From Deltaproteobacteria bacterium (GTDB taxonomy: Bacteria > Desulfobacterota > BSN033 > UBA1163): a stretch of 64,000 bases of DNA. Shown here piece after piece: positions 52,765 to 61,216 of this stretch. Positions within the stretch are counted from its first letter, which is position 1, and each line of letters begins with the position of its first letter. The stretch covers positions 1 through 64,000 of the forward strand of contig JAGVBT010000009.1 in NCBI GenBank assembly GCA_020059605.1, read 5' to 3'. The notes below the pieces were generated by a model. It ran no database searches and was not told the origin of the DNA. It saw only the letters and a list, made by a program, of their open reading frames with translations. The translations under genes were made by a program, and so were the position numbers.

Positions 52765-55545
52765 ATGGCGAAAAGTATCGTATCATATGATAAAGATCTT
52801 CCTGAAATCCCTGGGCGTTGCCCCTGGGAAAACCCCACATCGTTTCTGGTTAAGGACCCTGCGGCCCCGAATGAATGGCGAGTAGACAATTCAGGGCGCA
52901 GGCCGAGCAATCTTTTGCTCATAACTAAATTGCGTGCCGATGTAGATCAATGGCGGGCTAAGAGGTATCCGGGAGCATTCGAGGTTTCCAAACGACTTTT
53001 AGAGTACTGGTTTGAGGAAGACCATGAAATCCCCGGTTTTTCTACCCCGTTTCGTTACCACTTCTGCCAGAGGGAAGCAATTGAAACACTTATTTACATG
53101 TATGAAGTGGCAGGATATCGTGATACCAAAGATCTGATAAGGGCCTATGCTAAGGTTTTTCGAAAAGATCTTCTATCCGATTCGGTTACTTTTCAGGAAA
53201 CTATGGATGGTCGACGCCAAATCCGCCGTTTTGTTCCTGAGCTCAATTCTGAAGGAGTTCAAGATTTGCCGCCGAAGAACCTTAGACGTTATGCCTTCAA
53301 GATGGCTACCGGCTCGGGTAAAACTTGGGTCATGGCCATGGCCATTATCTGGGCACAATTTTATAAAAAGCGTGTTCCTGATTCGGACCTTTCCACAAAT
53401 TTCCTTATCATCGCGCCCAATGTCATCGTATATCAAAGGCTGGAAAAGGATTTCAGTAGCAATCAGATATTTCATGATCTACCCCTTATCCCTCCCGAAT
53501 GGCGAGGAGCATGGAGCCAGAAAGTTATTTTGAGAGGAGAAAGCGCAGACCCTGGTCCATCGGGTAATCTGTTTCTCACGAATATTCAACAACTCTATGA
53601 GGCCCGCGAACAAGAATGGACGCCACAAAACGCAGTTGATGCACTCCTTGGAAAGAAACCGATTAAGGATTTGGCTTCTTATCAACGCTCTATGCTTGAA
53701 CGGGTTAAGGACCTGAAAGATTTGATCGTCCTGAATGATGAGGCCCATCATGTTCATGATGAAGATCTTGCGTGGAGTCAATCGCTCCTGGCTATAAATA
53801 GAAATCTGCCGAAAGGACTCGCCCTTTGGTTGGATTTTTCTGCAACCCCTAAAGACCAGAATGGAATGTATTTTCCTTGGACGGTTGTAGACTGGCCACT
53901 GGCCCAGGCCGTGGAAGACCGAATCATCAAAGCCCCGATCATCGTAACTAAGGAAGACGATCCAAAACGCCCTACGAAAGATCCAGACGATGTCAAGAAA
54001 GAAAATGTTACAGAAAAGTACGCCTACTGGATTCAAGCCGCCGTGCAACGCTGGAAGGAGCACGAAAGGACCTTTAAGAAACTGGGGAAGAAGTCAGTCC
54101 TGTTTATCATGGCTGAAAAGAATGCCTTTGCTGATGTTATAGGCGAATACCTGTGGAAGACAAAAGAATTCGGGTTTAAGGAATCGGAGGTCCTCATCAT
54201 CCATACGGATGAGGCTGGGGAAATTACAAAGAAGGATCTGGAAAAGGCCCGAGAAGCAGCCCGCGATATTGATAAGCCCGAAAGTAGAATCAAGGCAATC
54301 GTAAGCGTGATGATGCTTCGAGAGGGGTGGGACGTTCGTAATGTTTCCGTTACCCTCGGGCTGCGACCTTTCACGGCAAAAGCAGAAATTCTGCCAGAAC
54401 AGGTAATCGGAAGAGGCCTAAGGCTGATGACGGGGATTGGGCCAGATACGCAGACGCTGGAAGTGCTGGGTACAAGGAATTTACTTAATGTCCTTCGTGA
54501 TCAACTCGAAGCCGAAGGCGTAGGTGTGATAACAACCAAGAGTGATCCACCAAGACCAGTCGTCATTGAACCAATAAAAGATATGCTGAGTTATGATATC
54601 GCTATTCCAATTACCAAGCCGCAACTCACCCATAATTTCAGAAATCTCTCTTTGTTCAATCCCTCCATGCTTGAAGCTATCTACGATCAAGAAGACCTGG
54701 AAGAAGTCCAACGGATAACATTGAAGATGGCCTTTGCTACCACGGAGACGGAGGTTCATCAGGCAGAGTTGACAGCGGGGTTTCTGCCTATGGCCCAGGA
54801 ACTGATAGGGTCCATCACCAACAAAGTAATCCAACACGCCAAGTTGGCTAATGTATTTGCGGAACTCTATCCTCTTGTACGGACATATGTGACCTCTCGC
54901 TGTTTTGGGAAGGAAGTTCAGGCTGAGGATGAAAATATACGTTCCCACCTTCACCGCCTTGATTTACAAGAAGGCATTGCAAAGTATCTATCAAGAAGGA
55001 TTGCGGAATTGACTATCGAGAAACGAGACCTAGAATTCGAAAAAGCTGACTTCCGACTTTCCCAAACAAAACCCTTCAGATGGTTGCGAAACCTTCCACC
55101 CCTGGAAGCAAAACGAACCATATTTAATTACGTAGCCACTTATAACGATTTTGAGAGGAAATTCGCAGAATTCCTTGATAAGGCCCAGGATGTACTTCGT
55201 TTCGCCAGTCTTGGGACAACCGAGCAAGGCGAATCTGGCACCCAATTCAGGGTTGATTACATTAAACCAAGTGGCGCGATTGGTTTTTACCATCCAGATT
55301 GGGTGGTAGTACAGAAGACTATCGAAGGGGAGGTTAACTGGATTATAGAAACGAAAGGCCGCGTTTGGGAAGGAACAGAGGCCAAAGATACGGCGATGAA
55401 TCAATGGTGCATCCGTATCACGGAACGAACAGGGCAAACATGGCGATTTAAACGCATTGACCAGTTCGCTTTCGAAGCCCAAATGCCGCGAATGTTGGAA
55501 GAGGCAACAGGTAGTCTCAAGGGGTCTTCTCGATTATTTGAATGA
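52765..55545 (+). CDS. res: Type III restriction enzyme Res subunit (SF2 helicase-nuclease)
   Basis: 926 residues. SF2 motifs: FKMATGSGKTWVMA (Walker A 181-187), LNDEAHHVHDE (DEAH 325-328), DFSATPKD (359-), REGWDVRNVSVTLGLRPF and QVIGRGLRLM (motifs V/VI). The C-terminal WIIETKGRVWEGTEAK holds the PD-(D/E)xK Glu and Lys of the nuclease domain. It translocates on DNA and cuts when two unmodified sites meet. Only 2 nt separate it from mod. Confidence 0.92.
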   Translation: MAKSIVSYDKDLPEIPGRCPWENPTSFLVKDPAAPNEWRVDNSGRRPSNLLLITKLRADVDQWRAKRYPGAFEVSKRLLEYWFEEDHEIPGFSTPFRYHFCQREAIETLIYMYEVAGYRDTKDLIRAYAKVFRKDLLSDSVTFQETMDGRRQIRRFVPELNSEGVQDLPPKNLRRYAFKMATGSGKTWVMAMAIIWAQFYKKRVPDSDLSTNFLIIAPNVIVYQRLEKDFSSNQIFHDLPLIPPEWRGAWSQKVILRGESADPGPSGNLFLTNIQQLYEAREQEWTPQNAVDALLGKKPIKDLASYQRSMLERVKDLKDLIVLNDEAHHVHDEDLAWSQSLLAINRNLPKGLALWLDFSATPKDQNGMYFPWTVVDWPLAQAVEDRIIKAPIIVTKEDDPKRPTKDPDDVKKENVTEKYAYWIQAAVQRWKEHERTFKKLGKKSVLFIMAEKNAFADVIGEYLWKTKEFGFKESEVLIIHTDEAGEITKKDLEKAREAARDIDKPESRIKAIVSVMMLREGWDVRNVSVTLGLRPFTAKAEILPEQVIGRGLRLMTGIGPDTQTLEVLGTRNLLNVLRDQLEAEGVGVITTKSDPPRPVVIEPIKDMLSYDIAIPITKPQLTHNFRNLSLFNPSMLEAIYDQEDLEEVQRITLKMAFATTETEVHQAELTAGFLPMAQELIGSITNKVIQHAKLANVFAELYPLVRTYVTSRCFGKEVQAEDENIRSHLHRLDLQEGIAKYLSRRIAELTIEKRDLEFEKADFRLSQTKPFRWLRNLPPLEAKRTIFNYVATYNDFERKFAEFLDKAQDVLRFASLGTTEQGESGTQFRVDYIKPSGAIGFYHPDWVVVQKTIEGEVNWIIETKGRVWEGTEAKDTAMNQWCIRITERTGQTWRFKRIDQFAFEAQMPRMLEEATGSLKGSSRLFE

Positions 55546-55648
55546 TTAACAAGAATACCGCGATACGGTAGACGCCGACTGTACGGCACACTTGGAAGAC
55601 TAACTCCACTTTTCTCAACCTTCCCCGTGAGGCGGATCGTTATCATCA

Positions 55649-57409
55649 ATGGGAAAGCAAACTCAGACTTCTCCGATTCTCCTTCGTTGGAATGAACATG
55701 TTCCGGCATCTGATGTCCAAGACCCCTTAGGTCTTGGACTCAGGGGATCAGCTCGCCTGGCCAGCCGCTTGCTTTACTGCATCACGTCCGTCACTCCAAG
55801 AGCGAGATATTTTTCGTTCATTCCTTGGTGTGTCTTAGACTATCGGCAGCACGAGCAAGGCAAGCCTTTCGCTTCGGGCTTGCGGGATGCAATTGTTCTT
55901 CGGGAACAGGTGCTCACCTCGGCTTGCATTGTTCACCACGGGGGAAAACCTTGCAGCGGCGGAGCGTTGGTCGGCTCACAAGGTGCCCAGAGATGGTTCA
56001 ATAGGGATGAAAAAGCTGCAAACTTCAAAAGACTGAAGTTTGCAAAGAATCCTGCTTTATCTGCCTACTTCAATTCAATTGTAAATCTTGGTTTCTTCGC
56101 CACTGAGAGCGAACTGCCGGATACCGATGAAGAGAGTAATGTCCAGGAGTCCACATTTGACGACATCGAGCTTTCTGATCTGGGCCTCGACTTGGCAAAG
56201 CGATACGACTCAGTAGTAAGCAAACTGGCTGTGACAAAGCGAATCGCAACAAAGGATCGATCAACCTCCCTGGCTAGTCTTGCTGAGTTTGGCAACCTCG
56301 GGGGCCTATGTGAACTCCCCCACAAAGGGGCCGCTGATCGCGAGCTTTTACAGAACGTCTTTTTCGCACTCGTTGCTTCGAAGGGAGATTCACACCGGAT
56401 CCGGAGGCAGTCTTTGCTCCTGATACTTGAACTCTGTCGCCAGTTCAGTACCAACCAATGGGTATCCCGTGAAACTGAGTTTGGAGGCGCAATTTACTAC
56501 GGGGAAGTTGCCAATGAAAAATATCGTCTTAATGTTGTCGTGCCCAAGCAGCTGATCGACATTGCCACCCGCTGGCGTATGTTCTACTTCCACCATTTCA
56601 TGGGAGTCGCCCTGGAAGGTCTCTTTTCTTGGTTAGTAACCCAGCTTGCCGACCATGGACTTGCAGGAACAACTGTAGAGGCCCTTATCGCCCGACTCGA
56701 CGAATCGTCTGTTAGGAAGAATCTCTCTGAGATTCTTCAAGTTAATCTGAAAGGCTCGTTTGGCGAATCGAATCCGTCGAATTCGTTTTCCAGCATCGGT
56801 TTGTCGAAAGGCGACCTTGATGTTCATTTAAGCAAGTCTCTCGATAAGACAGTGCGAAGCCTGGCTCCATTTGCTGAAGACAGCCTCGAAGACATGATTC
56901 GGAGCAAGGAACACCTGTATTCCTCCACGGGATTGGCCCTTCCCATGATCCTATTGGTGACAACACTTGCACGGTATATGCAATGGGAGGTGACTAACTA
57001 CGGGAAATGGCTTGCGAGTGCAGCGAGTGATCCCTACCTCGATCTCGTTCCACCGTTGGTCACATCGGGCCTCTCCCGACGGTTCGGCAACTGGTGGAAA
57101 TGTACTTGGAAGGAATTGGCCAGTTTTGTGGTGTCCCGATACGTTATTCTGCAACATCAATCGATGTCTTACGAGAAAACCTTTACTGGGGATCGCTGCC
57201 TTCTTCAGGTTGATGGGCCGAGGGTTGTTTCGACTGGCAATTATGATGAGATCGGCATGACTAACCCCCGTCTACGCAGTGCGCTTCAGATTCTTAAGGA
57301 CTTGGGGATGACGGAGGACGACGACGATGGAGTTACCCACCTAACGACCGATGGAAAACAATTCCTAAAGAGGGAGCTGGTGAAGGAGGCCGAAAATGAA
57401 GTTTCTTGA
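55649..57409 (+). CDS. Unknown 586-residue protein coupled to a PLD-family nuclease
   Basis: I recognise no domain. The N-terminal text LGLRGSARLASRLLYCITSVTPRARYFSFIPW is distinctive and basic, suggesting nucleic acid contact. The middle is helical (LLLILELCRQF, IDIATRWRMFYFHHFMGVALEGLF). The C-terminus (RLRSALQILKDLGMTEDDDD, TTDGKQFLKRE) looks like a winged-helix. The stop overlaps the next start by 14 nt, and the gene is 103 nt behind res. It is probably a partner of the phospholipase-D protein. Confidence 0.7.
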   Translation: MGKQTQTSPILLRWNEHVPASDVQDPLGLGLRGSARLASRLLYCITSVTPRARYFSFIPWCVLDYRQHEQGKPFASGLRDAIVLREQVLTSACIVHHGGKPCSGGALVGSQGAQRWFNRDEKAANFKRLKFAKNPALSAYFNSIVNLGFFATESELPDTDEESNVQESTFDDIELSDLGLDLAKRYDSVVSKLAVTKRIATKDRSTSLASLAEFGNLGGLCELPHKGAADRELLQNVFFALVASKGDSHRIRRQSLLLILELCRQFSTNQWVSRETEFGGAIYYGEVANEKYRLNVVVPKQLIDIATRWRMFYFHHFMGVALEGLFSWLVTQLADHGLAGTTVEALIARLDESSVRKNLSEILQVNLKGSFGESNPSNSFSSIGLSKGDLDVHLSKSLDKTVRSLAPFAEDSLEDMIRSKEHLYSSTGLALPMILLVTTLARYMQWEVTNYGKWLASAASDPYLDLVPPLVTSGLSRRFGNWWKCTWKELASFVVSRYVILQHQSMSYEKTFTGDRCLLQVDGPRVVSTGNYDEIGMTNPRLRSALQILKDLGMTEDDDDGVTHLTTDGKQFLKRELVKEAENEVS

Positions 57410-59576
57410 CTTCACGACCCTCTTCGACACCGAGCCTGCCAGTCTTGCTGTCCTATCCACGTATCAGTTGGATCCTGACTTTTTCGAACGGAGACTGCTT
57501 CGTTGTTCTACTCTAGTCAAAGCACGGAGAATTGTCGTTTTCATGGATGCAGGGCAGTGGTTGAACCTTCTTAATCAGGATGTTCCAGCACGCTTCCTTA
57601 ACCGAAGATACTTGGTGGTGCCCATACGACCATCCAAGGGCGTATTTCATCCGAAACTGAATCTGCTGATTAGGGAACAGGGTGGACAGGTCCAGTGCGG
57701 AAGCAACAACCTGACACGGTCGGGATGTTCCAGTAACCTTGAACTGCTGAATTCTTTCTCCTTCGATTTAGAAGGGGGGGACGAGGAGGCGATCCGTATT
57801 GCCCAAGAAGCGTTTACGTTCTTTAAGTACGTCTGTGCTGATGCCAAGGAGGAAACAGGCCGGATCGCTAGACAGTGGTTTGAAGAGTTGGCTGGAACAG
57901 TGCCGTGGCTTACGGCTCCCTTGCCTCAGAGCGACAACCGCAATGTCAGACTCTTACACACTTACGGAGGGAGTCTTTGGGACCGTTTGGAGACCATTCT
58001 CAACCATTCACCTCCCAATAAGTTGCTGGTCATCTCGCCCTTCTATGACCCAGACGGTGAAATGGTCAAGAGAGTCTATCAACGTTGGCCAAAATGCCAG
58101 ATCGAACTCGTTGTTCAGCAGCGGACCACAAACCTTCCGGTCTCGCCGCTGAAGAAACTTCGTAAACGGGTTAGCCTATCCGAGCTTCGCAATTCATCCC
58201 GCCGACTTCATGCCAAGCTCGTGGGATGGAAATCAGCAAATGGGACTGGCTGCCTTGTTGGGAGTGCGAACTTTACGACAGCCGCATATGATGCCAGGAA
58301 CGTCGAAACGTGCCTTTTGGTGTCCGCCGCCGCGTCCTTTGTTGAGAGTTTGTTCGACAAGCAATTAGGGACACGGTCGATTTCTTTTGAGGACTTCGAA
58401 CCGGGTACGGAGAGTGAACCGGGAACGCTTGAAGAGGAATCGATCGATATCCGATTGACATCTGCCCTTCTGACAGCGGACGGGAAACTCCGCTTAGACT
58501 ATCGTCATTGCCTAGAGCCCAAGCCAACGAGCATTCGGTTGGCGCTTCGAACACCAGGGGAACAAAGACCCCGTTCCTTTGTCACCGTTCCCAACAGGCA
58601 AAGCGGTACGGCCACTGTGACACCACCGGATACCGCGTTGCTGGATGCACATGGCGCAATATTCGCTTCCCTGGTTGCTGAAGCGGAAAACTACCGTGTC
58701 GAAAGCCCTCCGATCTGGGTGATTCAAGAAGAACGACTGACCTACGAACCAAGTGGCGAAGGAGCGTCTTCACCCAAGTTGAGAATCGAAGAAACAGGGG
58801 AGGGTCTTACCGAGTTTCTTGAGGAGATTGGGAAGCGGGATGGTGCTGCCGCAGTCATCGAATATCTCCGTCACTTGAATATTCGATTTCATGACGGCGG
58901 GGATAGACTTTTGGGTAAAAAGAGGTTTAGGCTCCGCATTCGTGACCCCTTCCATCCTGACGTTGCCCCTGAATGGCTTCTCGACGCCAAAACCGAGACC
59001 CAAAATCTTGAAGAGGCGATTTACGAATTTGTGGATCGTCACGAAAAGCATCGGCTTCGGAGGCATGGCAAAAGAGGCAACGTCAATGGCATGGAAAATT
59101 TTCTTGACATTTTCACTGCACTCATCCGTTTGCTCTATGTCTATTATTCGCGAGGAGTTGTCCACCGACCCATGTTCATCGACCGGTTGTGCAACTACCT
59201 GAAAATAGCAACAAGCGGCATTGATTTGGATGATGATTACACCGAGGGGTACTTAAGCACCGTATATGAAAACCTGGGTGGTGATACGGACTACCTCCAA
59301 GAGGTCTGCAATGATCTCAATCTTCTTGGACATCTTAGGACTGCTCTTTTAATCGTCCAAAAGGTCCGCTTTGTCCCAGGGGAGCAAGATAAGTGGGGAG
59401 AGGGCCCCAAACGCCCAAGCGAGTGCTTATCCTTCATCGCCGACAAACTAAAGAATGTGTTAAAAGATTTGGCTTTGAATGAACCGTCAAAGATAGAAAT
59501 CATGAAGGCAATGGATGAGTACAAAATGTTCTCGCCTTCGGAACTGGCCGAGTTTGAGAAAGAAATCAATTTGTGA
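57396..59576 (+). CDS. Phospholipase-D-family nuclease with two HKD-like half-sites
   Basis: 726 residues. First half-site VFHPKLNLLI (His85, Lys87) with CGSNNLT (103-106). Second half-site RLHAKLVGW (His272, Lys274) with VGSANFTTAA (289-292). Together they form a typical PLD/HKD active site; relatives include nucleases in restriction systems (for example the DISARM PLD subunit). The last 350 residues lack known motifs; from about 540 they are helical with many basic residues. It is coupled to the unknown 586-residue protein by a 14-nt overlap. No helicase partner stands within the pair itself. Confidence 0.82.
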   Translation: MKFLDFTTLFDTEPASLAVLSTYQLDPDFFERRLLRCSTLVKARRIVVFMDAGQWLNLLNQDVPARFLNRRYLVVPIRPSKGVFHPKLNLLIREQGGQVQCGSNNLTRSGCSSNLELLNSFSFDLEGGDEEAIRIAQEAFTFFKYVCADAKEETGRIARQWFEELAGTVPWLTAPLPQSDNRNVRLLHTYGGSLWDRLETILNHSPPNKLLVISPFYDPDGEMVKRVYQRWPKCQIELVVQQRTTNLPVSPLKKLRKRVSLSELRNSSRRLHAKLVGWKSANGTGCLVGSANFTTAAYDARNVETCLLVSAAASFVESLFDKQLGTRSISFEDFEPGTESEPGTLEEESIDIRLTSALLTADGKLRLDYRHCLEPKPTSIRLALRTPGEQRPRSFVTVPNRQSGTATVTPPDTALLDAHGAIFASLVAEAENYRVESPPIWVIQEERLTYEPSGEGASSPKLRIEETGEGLTEFLEEIGKRDGAAAVIEYLRHLNIRFHDGGDRLLGKKRFRLRIRDPFHPDVAPEWLLDAKTETQNLEEAIYEFVDRHEKHRLRRHGKRGNVNGMENFLDIFTALIRLLYVYYSRGVVHRPMFIDRLCNYLKIATSGIDLDDDYTEGYLSTVYENLGGDTDYLQEVCNDLNLLGHLRTALLIVQKVRFVPGEQDKWGEGPKRPSECLSFIADKLKNVLKDLALNEPSKIEIMKAMDEYKMFSPSELAEFEKEINL

Positions 59577-59740
59577 AGCAGCCTTCCTAAAGTGAAGAAC
59601 CCCGATATCAACCCTAACGTTTGTCCCCGAGGAGATGTCTTAACGTTTCCCCTTAAAGACCAGAGTTATTTGTAATATATCAAAATTATTAAGTTATTTC
59701 TATTATTTACCCAATATTTTCAGAAAAATTCAAAAAACAC

Positions 59741-59782
59741 TTGACAAATAGCCTACCTTGTAGTATCCTACACTTTAGGATA
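59741..59782 (+). promoter_or_regulatory. Promoter and operator of the BrnT-like / Lon-RNase HIII operon
   Basis: TTGACA (59741-59746), 17-nt spacer, TATCCT (59764-59769). The -10 lies in a perfect inverted repeat TATCCTA-CACTT-TAGGATA (59764-59782). The gene starts 23 nt later. This is the layout of an autoregulated toxin-antitoxin promoter. Confidence 0.7.
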
Positions 59783-59804
59783 TACCGAACGTGAGGATCC
59801 ATGA

Positions 59805-60089
59805 ATGCGTATTGAATATCTATATTGGAAAGACCACATCGTGGATAAGATTACAGAAAAACATGGAGTAACCCCTGATGAGGTGGAAGAGGTTATCTAC
59901 GAAGGTGATCCGGAGATACGAAAATCCGGCAAGATCCGGTATCTCATATGGGGCCAAAGTTGCGCCGGGCGGTACTTGTTTATTGTTGTGGAGGAAGAAT
60001 CCCAAGGAGTTTTCGTACCGTTGACAGCGCGGGACATGACGGAATCAGAAAAGAGAGCTTTTAAAAAACGCCAAGGGTCTAGTTATTAG
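59805..60089 (+). CDS. BrnT-like toxin
   Basis: 94 residues, ATG preceded by GAGG. The family pattern is clear: ITEKHGVTPDEVEEVIYEG, then RYLIWGQSCAGRYLFIVVEE, then LTARDMTESEKRAFKKR. BrnT-type toxins have a compact RelE-like ribonuclease fold with conserved Lys, His and Arg residues. The partner gene follows after 50 nt. Toxicity is inferred from the family. Confidence 0.75.
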   Translation: MRIEYLYWKDHIVDKITEKHGVTPDEVEEVIYEGDPEIRKSGKIRYLIWGQSCAGRYLFIVVEEESQGVFVPLTARDMTESEKRAFKKRQGSSY

Positions 60090-60139
60090 TAAGCCTTACT
60101 GACCGCTCGATGGACCCTCGAACATAAAAGGAGGAAACC

Positions 60140-61216
60140 GTGAAAGCACTGAAGCTACCTAACGATAAAGATCATGAACGGTTGATTAACGAAGAGTCTT
60201 GCGAATATTGGGATGAGCATGATTCTTCTGAGATGATAGAAACCGGTGAAAGAATAAAACTTGAGATTGCAAGACCCGCATATGTTTGTGAGAGGTGCAA
60301 GTCTTCCCGAATTCGTAGACGCATAATTGATATTCCTGTTCTTCGTGGCAAAGTCGTATTGAAAAGGATGAAGACTTTTTATTGCGCGGACTGCGGAGCT
60401 TCCTCAGTAGAAGAAGAGAGTTTGAAAGAGTTGAAGGATGAATTCCGCCAGTTAGCGACGCTGGATGCCAATACTCTTTTGAGTTCTCTGAAAGAAGGGT
60501 TAACTTTTCATGATAAGAAATGGAAAGAGAAAGCAAATGAGAGAAAAGTTATTTCTATCTATTTTCCAACAAAGGAGGGAACTCCAGCAAAAGCACAGAT
60601 CTCCCTTCTTGTTTCAGATCCGCTTTATCCAAGACTACGCTCGCTGACAAGTGAAGATGCCCGCAACATGCTCGGGTTACAATATCTTGAAGACTTGGAA
60701 AGGGAAGCAAGGGGACAAAATCGCACGATCAGCCAGTATCTTAAACTCGAATTAGCCAAGCTGTTACTTGGCGATGCTTCCGGGTCTAACGTAGAAAAGG
60801 CGAGCGAAGTAAATAAGGAAGAGGATCTTCCGCCATGGATGCCAAACCTCACTATCATTCCCCGAAAAGTGGACCCGAATTATTTTGCGGATCAATCAAG
60901 CGCCCAGTACAAATTGGCTGCAAGAACAGAAGAGCGTGAAGTTTATCTTCTAGAAACGGAAGACAAGAGTTTTGTGGGGATCTTGAAGTATGATTACGGT
61001 GATGCTTCTTTGTCCGTAGATGTTGTCAAAAACGCTATCAATCTAAATGTGTTTGACGTGGAATTGTTTATGAATGACAAGCAAGTAGTAAACAGGGAAG
61101 ATTTAAGAATTCAAGATAACCGAATTCTGCTTCTTTCTGAAACAAAATATACAAGTCCAAGTGTCTCTAAAATCATAATAAGACTGAAGAACGGAGTGCG
61201 AGATGGAAGAGAATGA
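60140..61216 (+). CDS. Antitoxin-like protein fused to zinc ribbon and unknown C-terminal domain
   Basis: 358 residues from GTG 60140 with AGGAGG 5 nt upstream. Residues 10-45 (LINEESCEYWDEHDSSEMIETGE, split here by eye into the EYWDEHD motif) match the EFWDTHD antitoxin family that pairs with BrnT-type toxins. Cys50, 53, 82 and 85 (VCERC, YCADC) form a YgiT/MqsA-like zinc ribbon. A short ribbon-helix-helix-like segment (NRTISQYLKLELAKLLL) follows near residue 200. The last 120 residues are an unassigned beta-rich domain. It is far larger than a normal antitoxin (about 90). It overlaps the next gene by 14 nt. Confidence 0.65.
   Translation: MKALKLPNDKDHERLINEESCEYWDEHDSSEMIETGERIKLEIARPAYVCERCKSSRIRRRIIDIPVLRGKVVLKRMKTFYCADCGASSVEEESLKELKDEFRQLATLDANTLLSSLKEGLTFHDKKWKEKANERKVISIYFPTKEGTPAKAQISLLVSDPLYPRLRSLTSEDARNMLGLQYLEDLEREARGQNRTISQYLKLELAKLLLGDASGSNVEKASEVNKEEDLPPWMPNLTIIPRKVDPNYFADQSSAQYKLAARTEEREVYLLETEDKSFVGILKYDYGDASLSVDVVKNAINLNVFDVELFMNDKQVVNREDLRIQDNRILLLSETKYTSPSVSKIIIRLKNGVRDGRE

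Noticed and set aside
57396-59576. DISARM system
   Set aside because: A PLD protein and methyltransferase are present, but there is no DUF1998 protein and no DrmA-type helicase.
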